This document shows, piece after piece, positions 29,241 to 37,123 of a stretch of 64,000 nt of DNA. Source of the DNA: Modestobacter sp. DSM 44400 (GTDB taxonomy: Bacteria; Actinomycetota; Actinomycetes; Mycobacteriales; Geodermatophilaceae); assembly GCF_900107175.1 (NCBI RefSeq), contig NZ_FNOZ01000011.1:47008-111007 (forward strand). Reading direction: 5' to 3'. Position 1 is the stretch's first letter, and the number at the start of each line of letters is the position of its first letter. Position numbers and translations under genes: made by a program. Under the pieces are notes generated by a model. It did not search any database. It had not been told where the DNA came from and was given only the letters and a program-made list of their open reading frames with translations.

Positions 29241-29287
29241 AGGACCGGGAGGGCTACGCCCCGGCTGCGCCGAGCGCCTCCCATGTT

Positions 29288-29334
29288 CCGCTCGACCGGC
29301 GCGGGATGCTCCGCATGCCGCGGCGGTCGAGCGG
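29288..29334. terminator. Bidirectional terminator hairpin
   Basis: CCGCTCGACC pairs perfectly with GGTCGAGCGG, and the pairing continues inward (GGCGCGGGATGC against GCATGCCGCGGC) with two mismatches and a TCC loop, about 22 pairs in all. It fills the space between the convergent acetyltransferase (stop 29240) and livF (stop 29335), so it can serve both. Confidence 0.78.
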
Positions 29335-30036
29335 TCAGGCCACCCCGAGGAGGGCGTGTGCGACCGAGCTGTCGCGACGGAACTGCGGGGTCGGCGACCG
29401 GTGCACGACCCGGCCCTTGTCCATGACGGCGATTTCGTCGGCGATGGCGAAGGCCAGGTGGAGATCCTGCTCGACCACCAGCAGGGTCACCCCCTCGGCC
29501 TTCATCCCGCTGAGCGCCTCGCCGATCAGGTCGACGACTGCGGGGGCCAGCCCGTCGGAGGGCTCGTCCATGAGCACCAACCGGGGGTTGGTCAGCAGCG
29601 CCCGGGCGATCGCCAGCATTTGCTGCTCACCGCCGGACAGCTGCCCAGCGCCGTGTCGGCGCCGCTCGCCCAGCCGGGGCAGCAGCTCCAGGACGCGCTC
29701 GATGGTCCACGGGCCCTGGCCGCGGCCCCTGCGGGCCGCCAGATCCAGGTGTTCGGTCACTGACAGCGGTGCCCAGACCCGGCGTCCCTGGGGCACCAAC
29801 GCCACGCCGGCGCGGGCGACGACGTCCGGGCGTCGTCCGGTGACGTCCCGGCCGTCTACCCTGACCGTGCCCGCCGAGGCGTGTACCAACCCCATGAGCG
29901 TGTTGACCAGGGTGCTCTTGCCGACTCCGTTGCGGCCCAGCAGGCCGAGCACACGCCCGGACTCGAGGTCCAGGTCGAGGCCCTGCAAGACCGTGCTGCG
30001 CCGGTAGCCGGCCTCCAGTCCGCGGACCTCCAACAC
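29335..30036 (-). CDS. livF: Branched-chain-type ABC importer ATPase LivF
   Basis: 233 residues. Walker A GRNGVGKST, signature LSGGEQQMLAIARAL, Walker B LVLMDEPSDGLAP and the switch His replaced as usual in this family (VVEQDLHLA). One of two ATPases powering the five-gene importer (livK-livH-livM-livG-livF) transcribed leftward from 34066. It starts immediately after the livG stop. Given the box genes alongside, the transported compound is probably an aromatic acid rather than an amino acid; that is inference. Confidence 0.88.
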   Translation of the reverse strand: MLEVRGLEAGYRRSTVLQGLDLDLESGRVLGLLGRNGVGKSTLVNTLMGLVHASAGTVRVDGRDVTGRRPDVVARAGVALVPQGRRVWAPLSVTEHLDLAARRGRGQGPWTIERVLELLPRLGERRRHGAGQLSGGEQQMLAIARALLTNPRLVLMDEPSDGLAPAVVDLIGEALSGMKAEGVTLLVVEQDLHLAFAIADEIAVMDKGRVVHRSPTPQFRRDSSVAHALLGVA

Positions 30037-30852
30037 TCAGACCACCTCCGTACGGACCGATGTCCCTGGCGTGCCGGCCGTCGACGACGGCCCGTCGAGG
30101 AAGAGATTCTCGCGGCCGGTACCCAGGTAGGCCTCCTGAACGGCCGGGCTGGCGCGCACCTCGTCCGGCGTACCGGTGAGCAGAACCCGGCCCAGGTGCA
30201 GCACCGTCACCGCGTCGGCGAGGGCGAAGACCACGTCCAGGTCGTGCTCGACGATGACGAGCGTGACGCTGGCCGGCAGCGAGCGGAGCAGCCGGACCAG
30301 CCGCCCGCTCTCTGCCGGGGACATGCCCGCGGCCGGTTCGTCGAGCAGCAACAGTTGGGGTTCGCAGGCCAGCGCGACCGCGACCTCCAGCTGCCGCCGT
30401 TCGCCGTGCGAGAGCGAGGCCACCGGAGTGCCCGCCCGGTCCTCCAGCCCCACGTCCACGAGCAGGCCGCCGACCCGGTCCCGTGCCGCAGCCTGCCGAC
30501 GGGGGAGCAGGGAGTGCCGGGAGCCGTGCCGGCGCTGTGCGGCGAGCAGCACGTTGTCCTCGACCGTTTGGCTGAGGAACAGGCTGGAGTGCTGCAGCGT
30601 CTGGCTGATCCCGCGCCGGGCCCGCTGCGGCTCCGACCGGCCGGTGAGGTCCTGGCCGGCCAGGGTGAGAGTTCCGGCGGTGACCGGCATGCTCCCGGTG
30701 ATCAGCTTGAACAGGGTGCTCTTGCCCGCGCCATTGGGTCCGATCAGGGCATGTCGGGCACCGGCCGGGACGTCGAGGGAGACGTCGTCGACCGCCTTGA
30801 GTGCACCGAAGTGCCGGCTCACTCCGGACAGCGACAGCAGCGGCGAGGTCAT
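30037..30852 (-). CDS. livG: Branched-chain-type ABC importer ATPase LivG
   Basis: 271 residues from ATG 30852, overlapping the livM stop by four bases. Walker A GPNGAGKST, signature LSHGERRQLEVAVAL, Walker B LLLLDEPAAGMSP, then VTLVIVEHDLDVVFALAD. The LivG-specific RRGISQTLQHSSLFLSQTV region is present. About 20 extra residues trail at the C-terminus (DGPSSTAGTPGTSV). Confidence 0.88.
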   Translation of the reverse strand: MTSPLLSLSGVSRHFGALKAVDDVSLDVPAGARHALIGPNGAGKSTLFKLITGSMPVTAGTLTLAGQDLTGRSEPQRARRGISQTLQHSSLFLSQTVEDNVLLAAQRRHGSRHSLLPRRQAAARDRVGGLLVDVGLEDRAGTPVASLSHGERRQLEVAVALACEPQLLLLDEPAAGMSPAESGRLVRLLRSLPASVTLVIVEHDLDVVFALADAVTVLHLGRVLLTGTPDEVRASPAVQEAYLGTGRENLFLDGPSSTAGTPGTSVRTEVV

Positions 30853-31892
30853 GCGGTGCCTCCGGTGGGGCCGGTGGGGCCGGTGCGGCGGGCGCGGAGC
30901 CCGGCGAGGCCGGCGAACCCACGGGGCAGCACGTAGACGGCGATGACGAACACCAGCCCGAGCACCAGTGGGCCGTGCCCATCCAGGTTCGGACCGAGCG
31001 CGTCCCGGACCCAGACGACGACGGCCGCGCCGAGCACCGGCCCCCACAGCGTGCCGGCGCCGCCGAGGATGACGGCCAGCAGGACCAGTGAGCTGGCCGC
31101 GGTCCCGGCCTCGGACGGCGTCACGAGTCGGACCTGGGCGGCGAACAGTCCGCCCGCCAGGCCCGCGAAGCCACCGGCCAGCACGAACGCGGCCAGCTTG
31201 TAGCGAAACGGGGAGTACCCCAGCGACCGCATCCGCGGCTCGTTGTCCCGGATGCCCCGCAGCACCGCGCCGAAGGGGGAGCGGGAGATCAGCCACATCA
31301 TGCCGAAGCCCAGGACGGCGACGACGAGCACGAACCAGTAGACGTACCCGGGCAGCGTCAGTGCCGCGCCGCCGACGCGCACTGCCGGGATGCCGAAAAG
31401 CCCGTTGGAGCCGCCGGTCACCGACGACAGGCTCTGTGCCAGCTGGAAGACGAGCTCGCCGATGGCCAGGGTGAGCATGAGGAAGAAGACGCCGCTGCTA
31501 CGGACTGCGAGCCACCCGGTGGTCGCCGCCGCGACCGCGCCGGCTCCCGCGGCTGCGAGCACCGGGACCACGCCCTCGCTGGTCACGTGCAGCGAGATCA
31601 GACCGGCGGTGTACGCGCCGACGCCGAAGTAGGCGGCGTGACCGAGCGAGGGGAGTCCGGTGACCCCCACCAGGAGGTCCAGGCTGACGGCGAACAGGGC
31701 GAAGACCAGGACGCGGGACAAGGTGCTGGTGCCGAAGGGGTCGACGAACAGCGGCACCGCGGCGAGGACCAGCAGGATCAGCAACGCCAGCACGGCCGGC
31801 ACCACCCGGCGGGGGCCTCGGCCGGGCGGGCGGCCGGGGGATGCCGGGGGAGGAGCGGACTCGGCCGCCGGGACGATGGCCACGTCGCTCAT
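30849..31892 (-). CDS. livM: Branched-chain-type ABC importer permease LivM
   Basis: 347 residues with about nine hydrophobic spans and the LivM hallmarks GLPSLGHAAYFGVGAYTAGL and GVFFLMLTLAIGELVFQ, and the loop ALRGIRDNEPRMRSLGYSPF equivalent near residue 210. An N-terminal Pro/Arg-rich cytoplasmic stretch precedes the first membrane segment. It overlaps livH and livG by four bases on each side. Confidence 0.88.
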   Translation of the reverse strand: MSDVAIVPAAESAPPPASPGRPPGRGPRRVVPAVLALLILLVLAAVPLFVDPFGTSTLSRVLVFALFAVSLDLLVGVTGLPSLGHAAYFGVGAYTAGLISLHVTSEGVVPVLAAAGAGAVAAATTGWLAVRSSGVFFLMLTLAIGELVFQLAQSLSSVTGGSNGLFGIPAVRVGGAALTLPGYVYWFVLVVAVLGFGMMWLISRSPFGAVLRGIRDNEPRMRSLGYSPFRYKLAAFVLAGGFAGLAGGLFAAQVRLVTPSEAGTAASSLVLLAVILGGAGTLWGPVLGAAVVVWVRDALGPNLDGHGPLVLGLVFVIAVYVLPRGFAGLAGLRARRTGPTGPTGGTA

Positions 31893-32779
31893 GTGCCTGC
31901 CAGCTTCCGGGGGCCGAAGAGACCGCGCGGCCGTAGCACCAGGACGAGCGCGAGGGTGCCGAAGAGGATGAAGGAGGCGAGGTCGGGCAGCAGGGCGCGG
32001 CCCAGCGACTCGACCTGACCGATGACGAGCGCGCCGATGAGGGCTCCCTTGACCGAGCCGAGGCCGCCGATGACGACCACGACGAGCGCGAGGATCAGGA
32101 TGGTGTCGTCCAGGCCGGGGCGGGCCCCGTACACCGGGCCGCCGAGGACGCCGGCGACGGTGGCCAGCATGGACCCGATGGCGAGCACGGCCACCTTGAC
32201 CTTGCGGTTGTCGATGCCCATCGCCGACACCATGTCGCGGTCGGCGACGCTCGCGCGCACCAGGGCGCCCACCGACGTCCGCTCGACCACGACGAAGACG
32301 ATGACGGCCAGCACGAGACCGACCCCGATGAGGGCGAGCCGATAGGTCGGATAGGCGTTGCCGGCCACCGCGACGCTGCCGTCGAGCCCGGGGGGCGGGG
32401 AGATGGAGAAGACGTCGTTGCCGTAGATGATCGACAGCACCTCGGCGACGACCAGCGAGACACCCAGGGTCAGCAAGGCCTGGTCGAGGATCGGCCTGCG
32501 GGCCAGCGGCTCGGTCATGCCCGAGAGTGCGCCCCCGGCGATCAGGCCGGCCAGCGCGGCGATGCCCAGCGCGGTGAGGAAACCCCCCCAGGACGGCTCG
32601 CCTGCGGCGAAGGTCACCGCCAGGTACGACCCGACCAGGTACAACGCCCCGTGCGCGAGGTTCAGCACGTCCATCATCCCGAATACGATGGACAGTCCCA
32701 CCGCGAGGATGAACAGCAGCGAGCCGATGGCGAAACCGTTCAGGATGCTGACCAGGTTCGCGTCGAACCAGCCGGCCAT
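31889..32779 (-). CDS. livH: Branched-chain-type ABC importer permease LivH
   Basis: 296 residues, polytopic. Characteristic FGMMDVLNLAHGALYLVGSY near the N-terminus and LVVVVIGGLGSVKGALIGAL near the end, with RASVADRDMVSAMGIDNRKV as the coupling loop. It starts at ATG 32779, 75 bp after the binding-protein gene. Confidence 0.88.
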   Translation of the reverse strand: MAGWFDANLVSILNGFAIGSLLFILAVGLSIVFGMMDVLNLAHGALYLVGSYLAVTFAAGEPSWGGFLTALGIAALAGLIAGGALSGMTEPLARRPILDQALLTLGVSLVVAEVLSIIYGNDVFSISPPPGLDGSVAVAGNAYPTYRLALIGVGLVLAVIVFVVVERTSVGALVRASVADRDMVSAMGIDNRKVKVAVLAIGSMLATVAGVLGGPVYGARPGLDDTILILALVVVVIGGLGSVKGALIGALVIGQVESLGRALLPDLASFILFGTLALVLVLRPRGLFGPRKLAGT

Positions 32780-32854
32780 GGGCAGGCTCCTATGGGTGTG
32801 GGCAACGGTCCGGGCCGGGGCGTCCGCCCCAGCCGCGGACCGGCGGCGGGAGGA

Positions 32855-34066
32855 TCACGGCTGGTCGTAGACGCCCAGCTCGCTCACCACCGCGTTGATC
32901 GGGCTGCTGCCCTGCATCGTGACCTCCCGCAGGTAGACCGTCTGCTTGGGGTTCTGACCGCTGAACGTCCACGGCCCGCGGGGGCTGTCGTCGATCACGC
33001 CCAGGCCATCGAGCGCGCCGGACAGGGCGTCGCCGGTGACGTCCCCCGCCTCGGCCAGTGCCCGGTTGAGCACGTTCGCCGCATCGAAGGTGGCCATCGC
33101 GAAACACGTGGGAAGGGCGTCGTAGGCCTTCTGGTAGGCCGCCACGAAGGCGGTGTTCGCCTCGTTGTCGATCTCGGTCGAGTAGTGCAGTGCGGTCTGC
33201 ACCCCGACCGCCGAGGCGCCCTGGCCCTTCAGCACGCTGCCCTCGGTGAGGAAGCCCGACCCGTACAACGGGGTCGTGGCCTTGAGACCGAACTGGTCGT
33301 ACTGCTTGACGAAGGTGACCGCCTCGCCACCGGAGTAGAAACAGAACACCGCCTTGGCCCCGGATTCCTGCACGCCGGAGAGGAAGGGCTGGTAGTCCTG
33401 AGTCGTGCCGAACGGGGTCAGTGCCTGGCCGGCGAGCGTGCCGCCGCCGCCCTCGTAGGCCTTGGTGAACGCCACGACGTTCTCCTGACCGGCGGCGTAG
33501 TCCGGCGCCATGATGTAGACGGGGCCGACGCCCTCCTTGGCGAGGTGCTCACCCATGGCCGCCGAGTTCTGCGCGTTGGTGAACGAGGCCCGCCACACGT
33601 AGGGGGTGCGGGCCGCGCCGGTGATCGCCACTGCGCCGGCGTTGGAGATCAGCAGCAACTTCTTGGCCTCGGCGAACTGGGCGGCGGCACCCAGCGCCGT
33701 CGCCGAGTTCACGATGCCGACGACCACGTCGACCTGCTCGTTCTGCAGCAGGCCCTGGATGGCGGGCACGCCGGTGTCGGGGCCCTCGCCCTCGTCGGCG
33801 GTCACGGTCGTGACGGTGTAGTCGCCCATCTTCCCGCCGTTCTGGTCCAGCCAGAGCTGCCAGCCGTTCTGCATGTCGACGCCCAGCGGCGTGTAGACCC
33901 CGGCCTGGGGGATGACCAGACCCACCTTGACGGCACCGCCGCCCGAGCTGCCTGCGCCGCTGCCGCCGCCGAGGCTGCCGCCACCGCAGGCGGAGAGCGC
34001 GAGGGTCCCGGCCCCAGCACCCAGGACGCCGAGGAAGGACCGGCGGGACAGATCTGGGAAGTCCAT
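32855..34066 (-). CDS. livK: ABC importer substrate-binding lipoprotein
   Basis: 403 residues. The leader has a twin-arginine pattern (SRRSFLGVLGAG) ending in the lipobox LSAC, so the mature protein begins at Cys27 and is probably exported folded by Tat and then lipidated. A Gly/Ser linker follows, then a periplasmic-binding-protein type I fold: VKVGLVIPQAGVYTPLG, NEQVDVVVGIVNSATALGA, KAVFCFYSGGEAVTFVKQYD. First gene of the importer operon. GACGTGCTACA at 34088-34098 lies just upstream, matching the site before boxC. Confidence 0.9.
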   Translation of the reverse strand: MDFPDLSRRSFLGVLGAGAGTLALSACGGGSLGGGSGAGSSGGGAVKVGLVIPQAGVYTPLGVDMQNGWQLWLDQNGGKMGDYTVTTVTADEGEGPDTGVPAIQGLLQNEQVDVVVGIVNSATALGAAAQFAEAKKLLLISNAGAVAITGAARTPYVWRASFTNAQNSAAMGEHLAKEGVGPVYIMAPDYAAGQENVVAFTKAYEGGGGTLAGQALTPFGTTQDYQPFLSGVQESGAKAVFCFYSGGEAVTFVKQYDQFGLKATTPLYGSGFLTEGSVLKGQGASAVGVQTALHYSTEIDNEANTAFVAAYQKAYDALPTCFAMATFDAANVLNRALAEAGDVTGDALSGALDGLGVIDDSPRGPWTFSGQNPKQTVYLREVTMQGSSPINAVVSELGVYDQP

Positions 34067-34087
34067 GAGGGTCTCCGGAGTGGCAGG

Positions 34088-34098
34088 GACGTGCTACA
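34088..34098. promoter_or_regulatory. GACGTGCTACA motif in the livK/paaX divergent region
   Basis: An exact copy of 28461-28471, 22 bp upstream of the leftward importer operon and about 155 bp upstream of the rightward PaaX-family gene. The position close to a start codon suits a repressor. Confidence 0.5.
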
Positions 34099-34254
34099 GA
34101 TGCACGTCGATCGTCAACGAAGGGTGTAGAAGGCGCAGTGCTGTGTCAAGTATCGCGTCCCCGAGCGAGAAATGGTTACAGGTAGGTGCCCTCCCGAAGC
34201 GGACCCTCGGGAGGTCGGGCGCGCTGTTCGGACTCGAAGACGAGGAGTGTCAGG

Positions 34255-35109
34255 ATGCCCGGTGTGGAGGCCGTCGAGGGTCCGTTCGTCACGCGGCGTC
34301 AGGAGCTGGGAACGGCCAGCGCGCGGAGTCTGCTGCTGACCGTGCTGGGCGAGTTCGTGCTGCCCAGTGGACGACCGGTGTGGACGGCCACGCTGATCGA
34401 GCTGCTCGCTGATCTGGAGGTCGCCGAGAAGGCCGCTCGCCAGGCCATCATGCGGACCGCGGACAGCGGGTGGATCCAGGGCAATCGGGTCGGCAGGGAG
34501 ACCCGCTGGCAGCTCACCGATGCGGGCACCCGCCTGCTGCGAGAGGGGACCGACCGGATCTACGGCTTCGCGTCGAATGCGCGGGCCTGGGACGGTCAGT
34601 GGCTGGTGATGACGGTCGGGGTCCCCGAGAACGAGCGGGCACTGCGCCAGCGGCTGCGAACCCAACTCGGGTGGGCCGGCTTGGGATCGGTGAATGCCAG
34701 TACGTGGGTCACCCCGTGGACGGACCGGGAGCCCGAGGCGCTGGGCGTGCTCGACGACCTCGGATTGCTGTCCGGCAGTTGGTCCTTCGTGGCCGCGGCA
34801 GGGAAGATCGGTGACGAGCGGTCGCTGGCCCGCAGTGCCTGGGACCTCGACGTCATAGAGCGCCGCTACGAGGAGTTCCTCGACCTGGTGAGCCGGCGTC
34901 GGCCGCGGACCGACCGGCAGGCGCTGGTCGCGCAGGTCCGGCTGATCCAGGAGTGGCGCCGGTTCCCGCTGTTGGACCCCGGGTTGCCCCGCGAGCTCCT
35001 GCCGCCCCGGTGGAGCGGCAACCGGGCTGCGGAGGTCTTCCGAGAGCGGCACGCCAGCTGGGCTCCGCGAGCCCAGCTGGCGTGGGACTCCGTGGCGCGG
35101 CAGGACTGA
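34255..35109 (+). CDS. PaaX-family transcriptional regulator
   Basis: 284 residues; ATG 34255 with GAGGAG eight bases upstream. The N-terminal winged helix (SARSLLLTVLGEFVLPSGRP; AARQAIMRTADSGWIQ) is followed by the PaaX middle domain (RAWDGQWLVMTVGVPENERA, STWVTPWTDREPEALGV) and the C-terminal helical domain (QVRLIQEWRRFPLLDPGLPR). PaaX proteins repress phenylacetate-type operons and are released by the aryl-CoA. Divergent from the importer, and the likely sensor of benzoyl-CoA here (inference). Its last 60 bases contain a perfect hairpin. Confidence 0.88.
   Translation: MPGVEAVEGPFVTRRQELGTASARSLLLTVLGEFVLPSGRPVWTATLIELLADLEVAEKAARQAIMRTADSGWIQGNRVGRETRWQLTDAGTRLLREGTDRIYGFASNARAWDGQWLVMTVGVPENERALRQRLRTQLGWAGLGSVNASTWVTPWTDREPEALGVLDDLGLLSGSWSFVAAAGKIGDERSLARSAWDLDVIERRYEEFLDLVSRRRPRTDRQALVAQVRLIQEWRRFPLLDPGLPRELLPPRWSGNRAAEVFRERHASWAPRAQLAWDSVARQD
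35050..35084 (-). terminator. Hairpin inside the 3' end of the paaX-like gene
   Basis: CACGCCAGCTGGGCT and its perfect 15-bp complement surround a five-base loop (35065-35069). It starts 27 bases beyond the stop of the convergent gene at 35111-35665, whose transcripts it can terminate, yet it is entirely within codons of the paaX-like gene (HASWAPRAQLAWDSVA region). Confidence 0.6.
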
Positions 35110-35110
35110 C

Positions 35111-35665
35111 TCAGGCGGGTACGGCATGCTGCGCCAGCCAGGCCCGCCCGGCGTCGGTGATGACCCGCATGTCCCGCTCGGCATGCAGCAAGGACGGTTC
35201 CTGCCGGTAGAGGCGGGCGACGAGGTGGCTGTCCGAGGTCAGCTCGCGGGCGAGGTGGTGCGCCTCGAGCTTGTGCAGTTGGCCGCCCGGGGCCTCGGCG
35301 AAGCGCTGCAGAAGGGCGGCCTGGGCCGTCGCAGCGTCCGGTCGCGGGGTCCCGGCCCCCGACGTCGCGGGCGGTTCCTCGTCCAGGAGGGCGGTGATCG
35401 CCCGAGAAAAGGTCTGCACCAGGTCCCGGATCCGGTCGTCGCGGGAGCCGGCGGCGGACTCACCGCCTGATCCCTGCCACGTGCGCTGCGGGTGCCGGCG
35501 GAGGTACTCCTGTTCCAGTTCGAGCATCCGTTCGGTGTGCGTGCGGAACTGCTCGGCGGTGCCGTGCAGGAAGACCCAGTGCCGCATGGCGTGCGCGTGC
35601 ACGCCCTGACGCTCCAGCTCCTCGTCGGACAACTCGCGGGCCGGGATGCCCGGTCGGTCGGTCAT
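35111..35665 (-). CDS. Conserved hypothetical protein (DUF6158-like) of the benzoate locus
   Basis: 184 residues; ATG 35665 with GAGGGAG six bases upstream. N-terminal [20 protein letters not shown] and [20 protein letters not shown], then RRHPQRTW, a linker, and a second helical part [20 protein letters not shown]. It resembles actinobacterial proteins I know as DUF6158. It lacks membrane spans and is rich in His. It sits one base from the convergent paaX-like stop. Function unknown; company with box genes suggests a role in aromatic-acid handling. Confidence 0.65.
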   Translation of the reverse strand: MTDRPGIPARELSDEELERQGVHAHAMRHWVFLHGTAEQFRTHTERMLELEQEYLRRHPQRTWQGSGGESAAGSRDDRIRDLVQTFSRAITALLDEEPPATSGAGTPRPDAATAQAALLQRFAEAPGGQLHKLEAHHLARELTSDSHLVARLYRQEPSLLHAERDMRVITDAGRAWLAQHAVPA

Positions 35666-35924
35666 GGCCGCTCCCTCGCTCGATGGCCGGCCGCGATGTG
35701 ACCGGCGCTTCATCGTGCTGGGTCCGACGGCCGGTGTCACGCGGGGCCCGGACGGCGCAGGTGCGGTCAGCGGGCGACGGCGGTCCACCGGTGCACGTCG
35801 CCGGGGCTGCCGACCACCAGTCGCCGGGCTGCCAGCAGTCGTAGGTGCGCGTCCGTCTCGGTGACGGCGAAGATCCGCATCCGGCGCAGCACCGTGCTGT
35901 CCTACGACGGGACCGGCCACGCCG
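35666..35924. other. Intergenic with a leftward C-terminal scrap
   Basis: No gene is supported. Leftward 35885-35785 reads [20 protein letters not shown] then [16 protein letters not shown] and a stop. It looks like the end of a real protein but has no recognisable domain and no upstream part. The rest is unremarkable. Confidence 0.3.
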
Positions 35925-36200
35925 TCGCGCTGGCTGCACGGGGGCACACCGCCGATCGCCCACGTTGCCCGCGAGTTCGTGCGCGGCGCGGCGCACGCGC
36001 ACGGCCGGATCCTCGTCCTCGACCGCGACGACGCGGAGGAGAGCACCGGGCACGGCATCCCCATGCCGATGCTGGTGCACGGCGGCCCGGGTCGGGCGGG
36101 AAACGGCGAGGAGTTGGCGGCATGCGGGGTGTCGTGCGGTACATACAGCGGACTGCCGTGCAGGCGTCCCCGGCACTGCTGGCCCGCGTCGGCGACGGTG
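35925..36200 (+). pseudogene. paaZ/paaN-like aldehyde dehydrogenase C-terminal fragment
   Basis: [53 protein letters not shown] and, after a frameshift near 36118, [20 protein letters not shown] match the end of the phenylacetate-pathway ring-opening aldehyde dehydrogenase. There is no start, no N-terminal domain and no hydratase domain. Debris of a former phenylacetate gene set. Confidence 0.62.
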
Positions 36201-36264
36201 CCGGTTCCCGTCGTCCTGACGGTCGGACGGGACGCCCGACCCCGCAGCCGGGGACTGGCTCCGG

Positions 36265-36536
36265 GCCGGCGAGGGTGTGGTCGGTGTGCTGCTCTTCTGC
36301 AAGTACAGCCCCCAGGCGACCGGCTACCAGCCCATTCGACGCTCCTGCTCTTCGTCGAGCCGCACCCGCGCAGGCTCCGCCCAGTGGCCAACGTCGACCC
36401 GCACCGACACTGGCCCGGCGTGTCCGGGCAGGCCGTCAACGCCCGCGCCATCGCCATCGCTCCGGCTCCGGGAGGACGTCCCCAGATGCCAGGTCAGAAC
36501 GCCCTACGGGTCTACTCGGGCCTCACCGTGGCCTGA
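36265..36536 (+). pseudogene. Truncated second copy of the 19.7-kb amidohydrolase
   Basis: [14 protein letters not shown], then in another frame [33 protein letters not shown] and [12 protein letters not shown] mirror LLFCEYSPKATGYQ, PVANVNPHLHF, WPGVPGQAANARAV and [12 protein letters not shown] of the intact gene at 19746-20606. The central ~100 residues, including the metal site, are deleted and the frame is broken. Confidence 0.75.
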
Positions 36537-36570
36537 GGGCCGCTCGCCACTGCCAGCACCTCGTGCGGCC

Positions 36571-36990
36571 TCACGAACTTGCGGCCGGCGGCTCGACCAG
36601 GCAGGTCAAGCGACCGCTGTAGGCGAGCCGCCCGTCGTCCGAGGACACCTCGATCAGGTAGGTGGCGAGAGGCAGCTCCGCGCCGGCCGGTGTGAAGACC
36701 GCCGTCACGTGCCCCGACGTGACCGACAGGTGGTAGCTCGCATTCAATTCGATGCCCACGACGCGTGCACCGGTCCGGCACCGAGTGCGGCGGCATACGA
36801 GCCCGCGGTCTCGATGAGGCTGGGTATTGCCATCTACGGGCATCCGGGCGACGACGTGCTGCGGGTCCCGGTCGACGATCTCGATGCCCAACTTTTGGTC
36901 GAGCGCGCTCGCGAGGTCGGTGGGGAACCAGGCCGGTGCGGTGACGCGCGCAGCGTAGTCAGGGCAGTTCAGACCTGCCTGCGTGCTCAG
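36571..36990 (-). pseudogene. PaaI-like hotdog thioesterase, internally deleted
   Basis: WFPTDLASALDQKLGIEIVD and QHVVARMPVDGNTQP, then a jump: the conserved LLHGGAS stretch is missing and ETAGSYAAALGAGP appears in another frame, before RVVGIELNASYHLSVTSGHV and RLAYSGRLTCLVE. The deletion removes the catalytic Asn/His-Gly-Gly loop, and no start codon fits. Non-functional phenylacetyl-type thioesterase. Confidence 0.7.
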
Positions 36991-37123
36991 CCGTGCGGCG
37001 GAGCGTGGGTGCCCAGCTCCTTCAGCTGTCGGACCGGCACCCGGTGATTGATCGCAACCGCGGCCACCGGACCGGAACTTGTCCCCGTCGACGGACGTCT
37101 CGAGGGCGAGCACAGTCACATGC

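Noticed and set aside
34067..34254. Riboswitch or small RNA in the livK/paaX divergent region
   Set aside because: Apart from the GACGTGCTACA site I could not find a conserved fold or promoter pair; the bases look like an ordinary control region.
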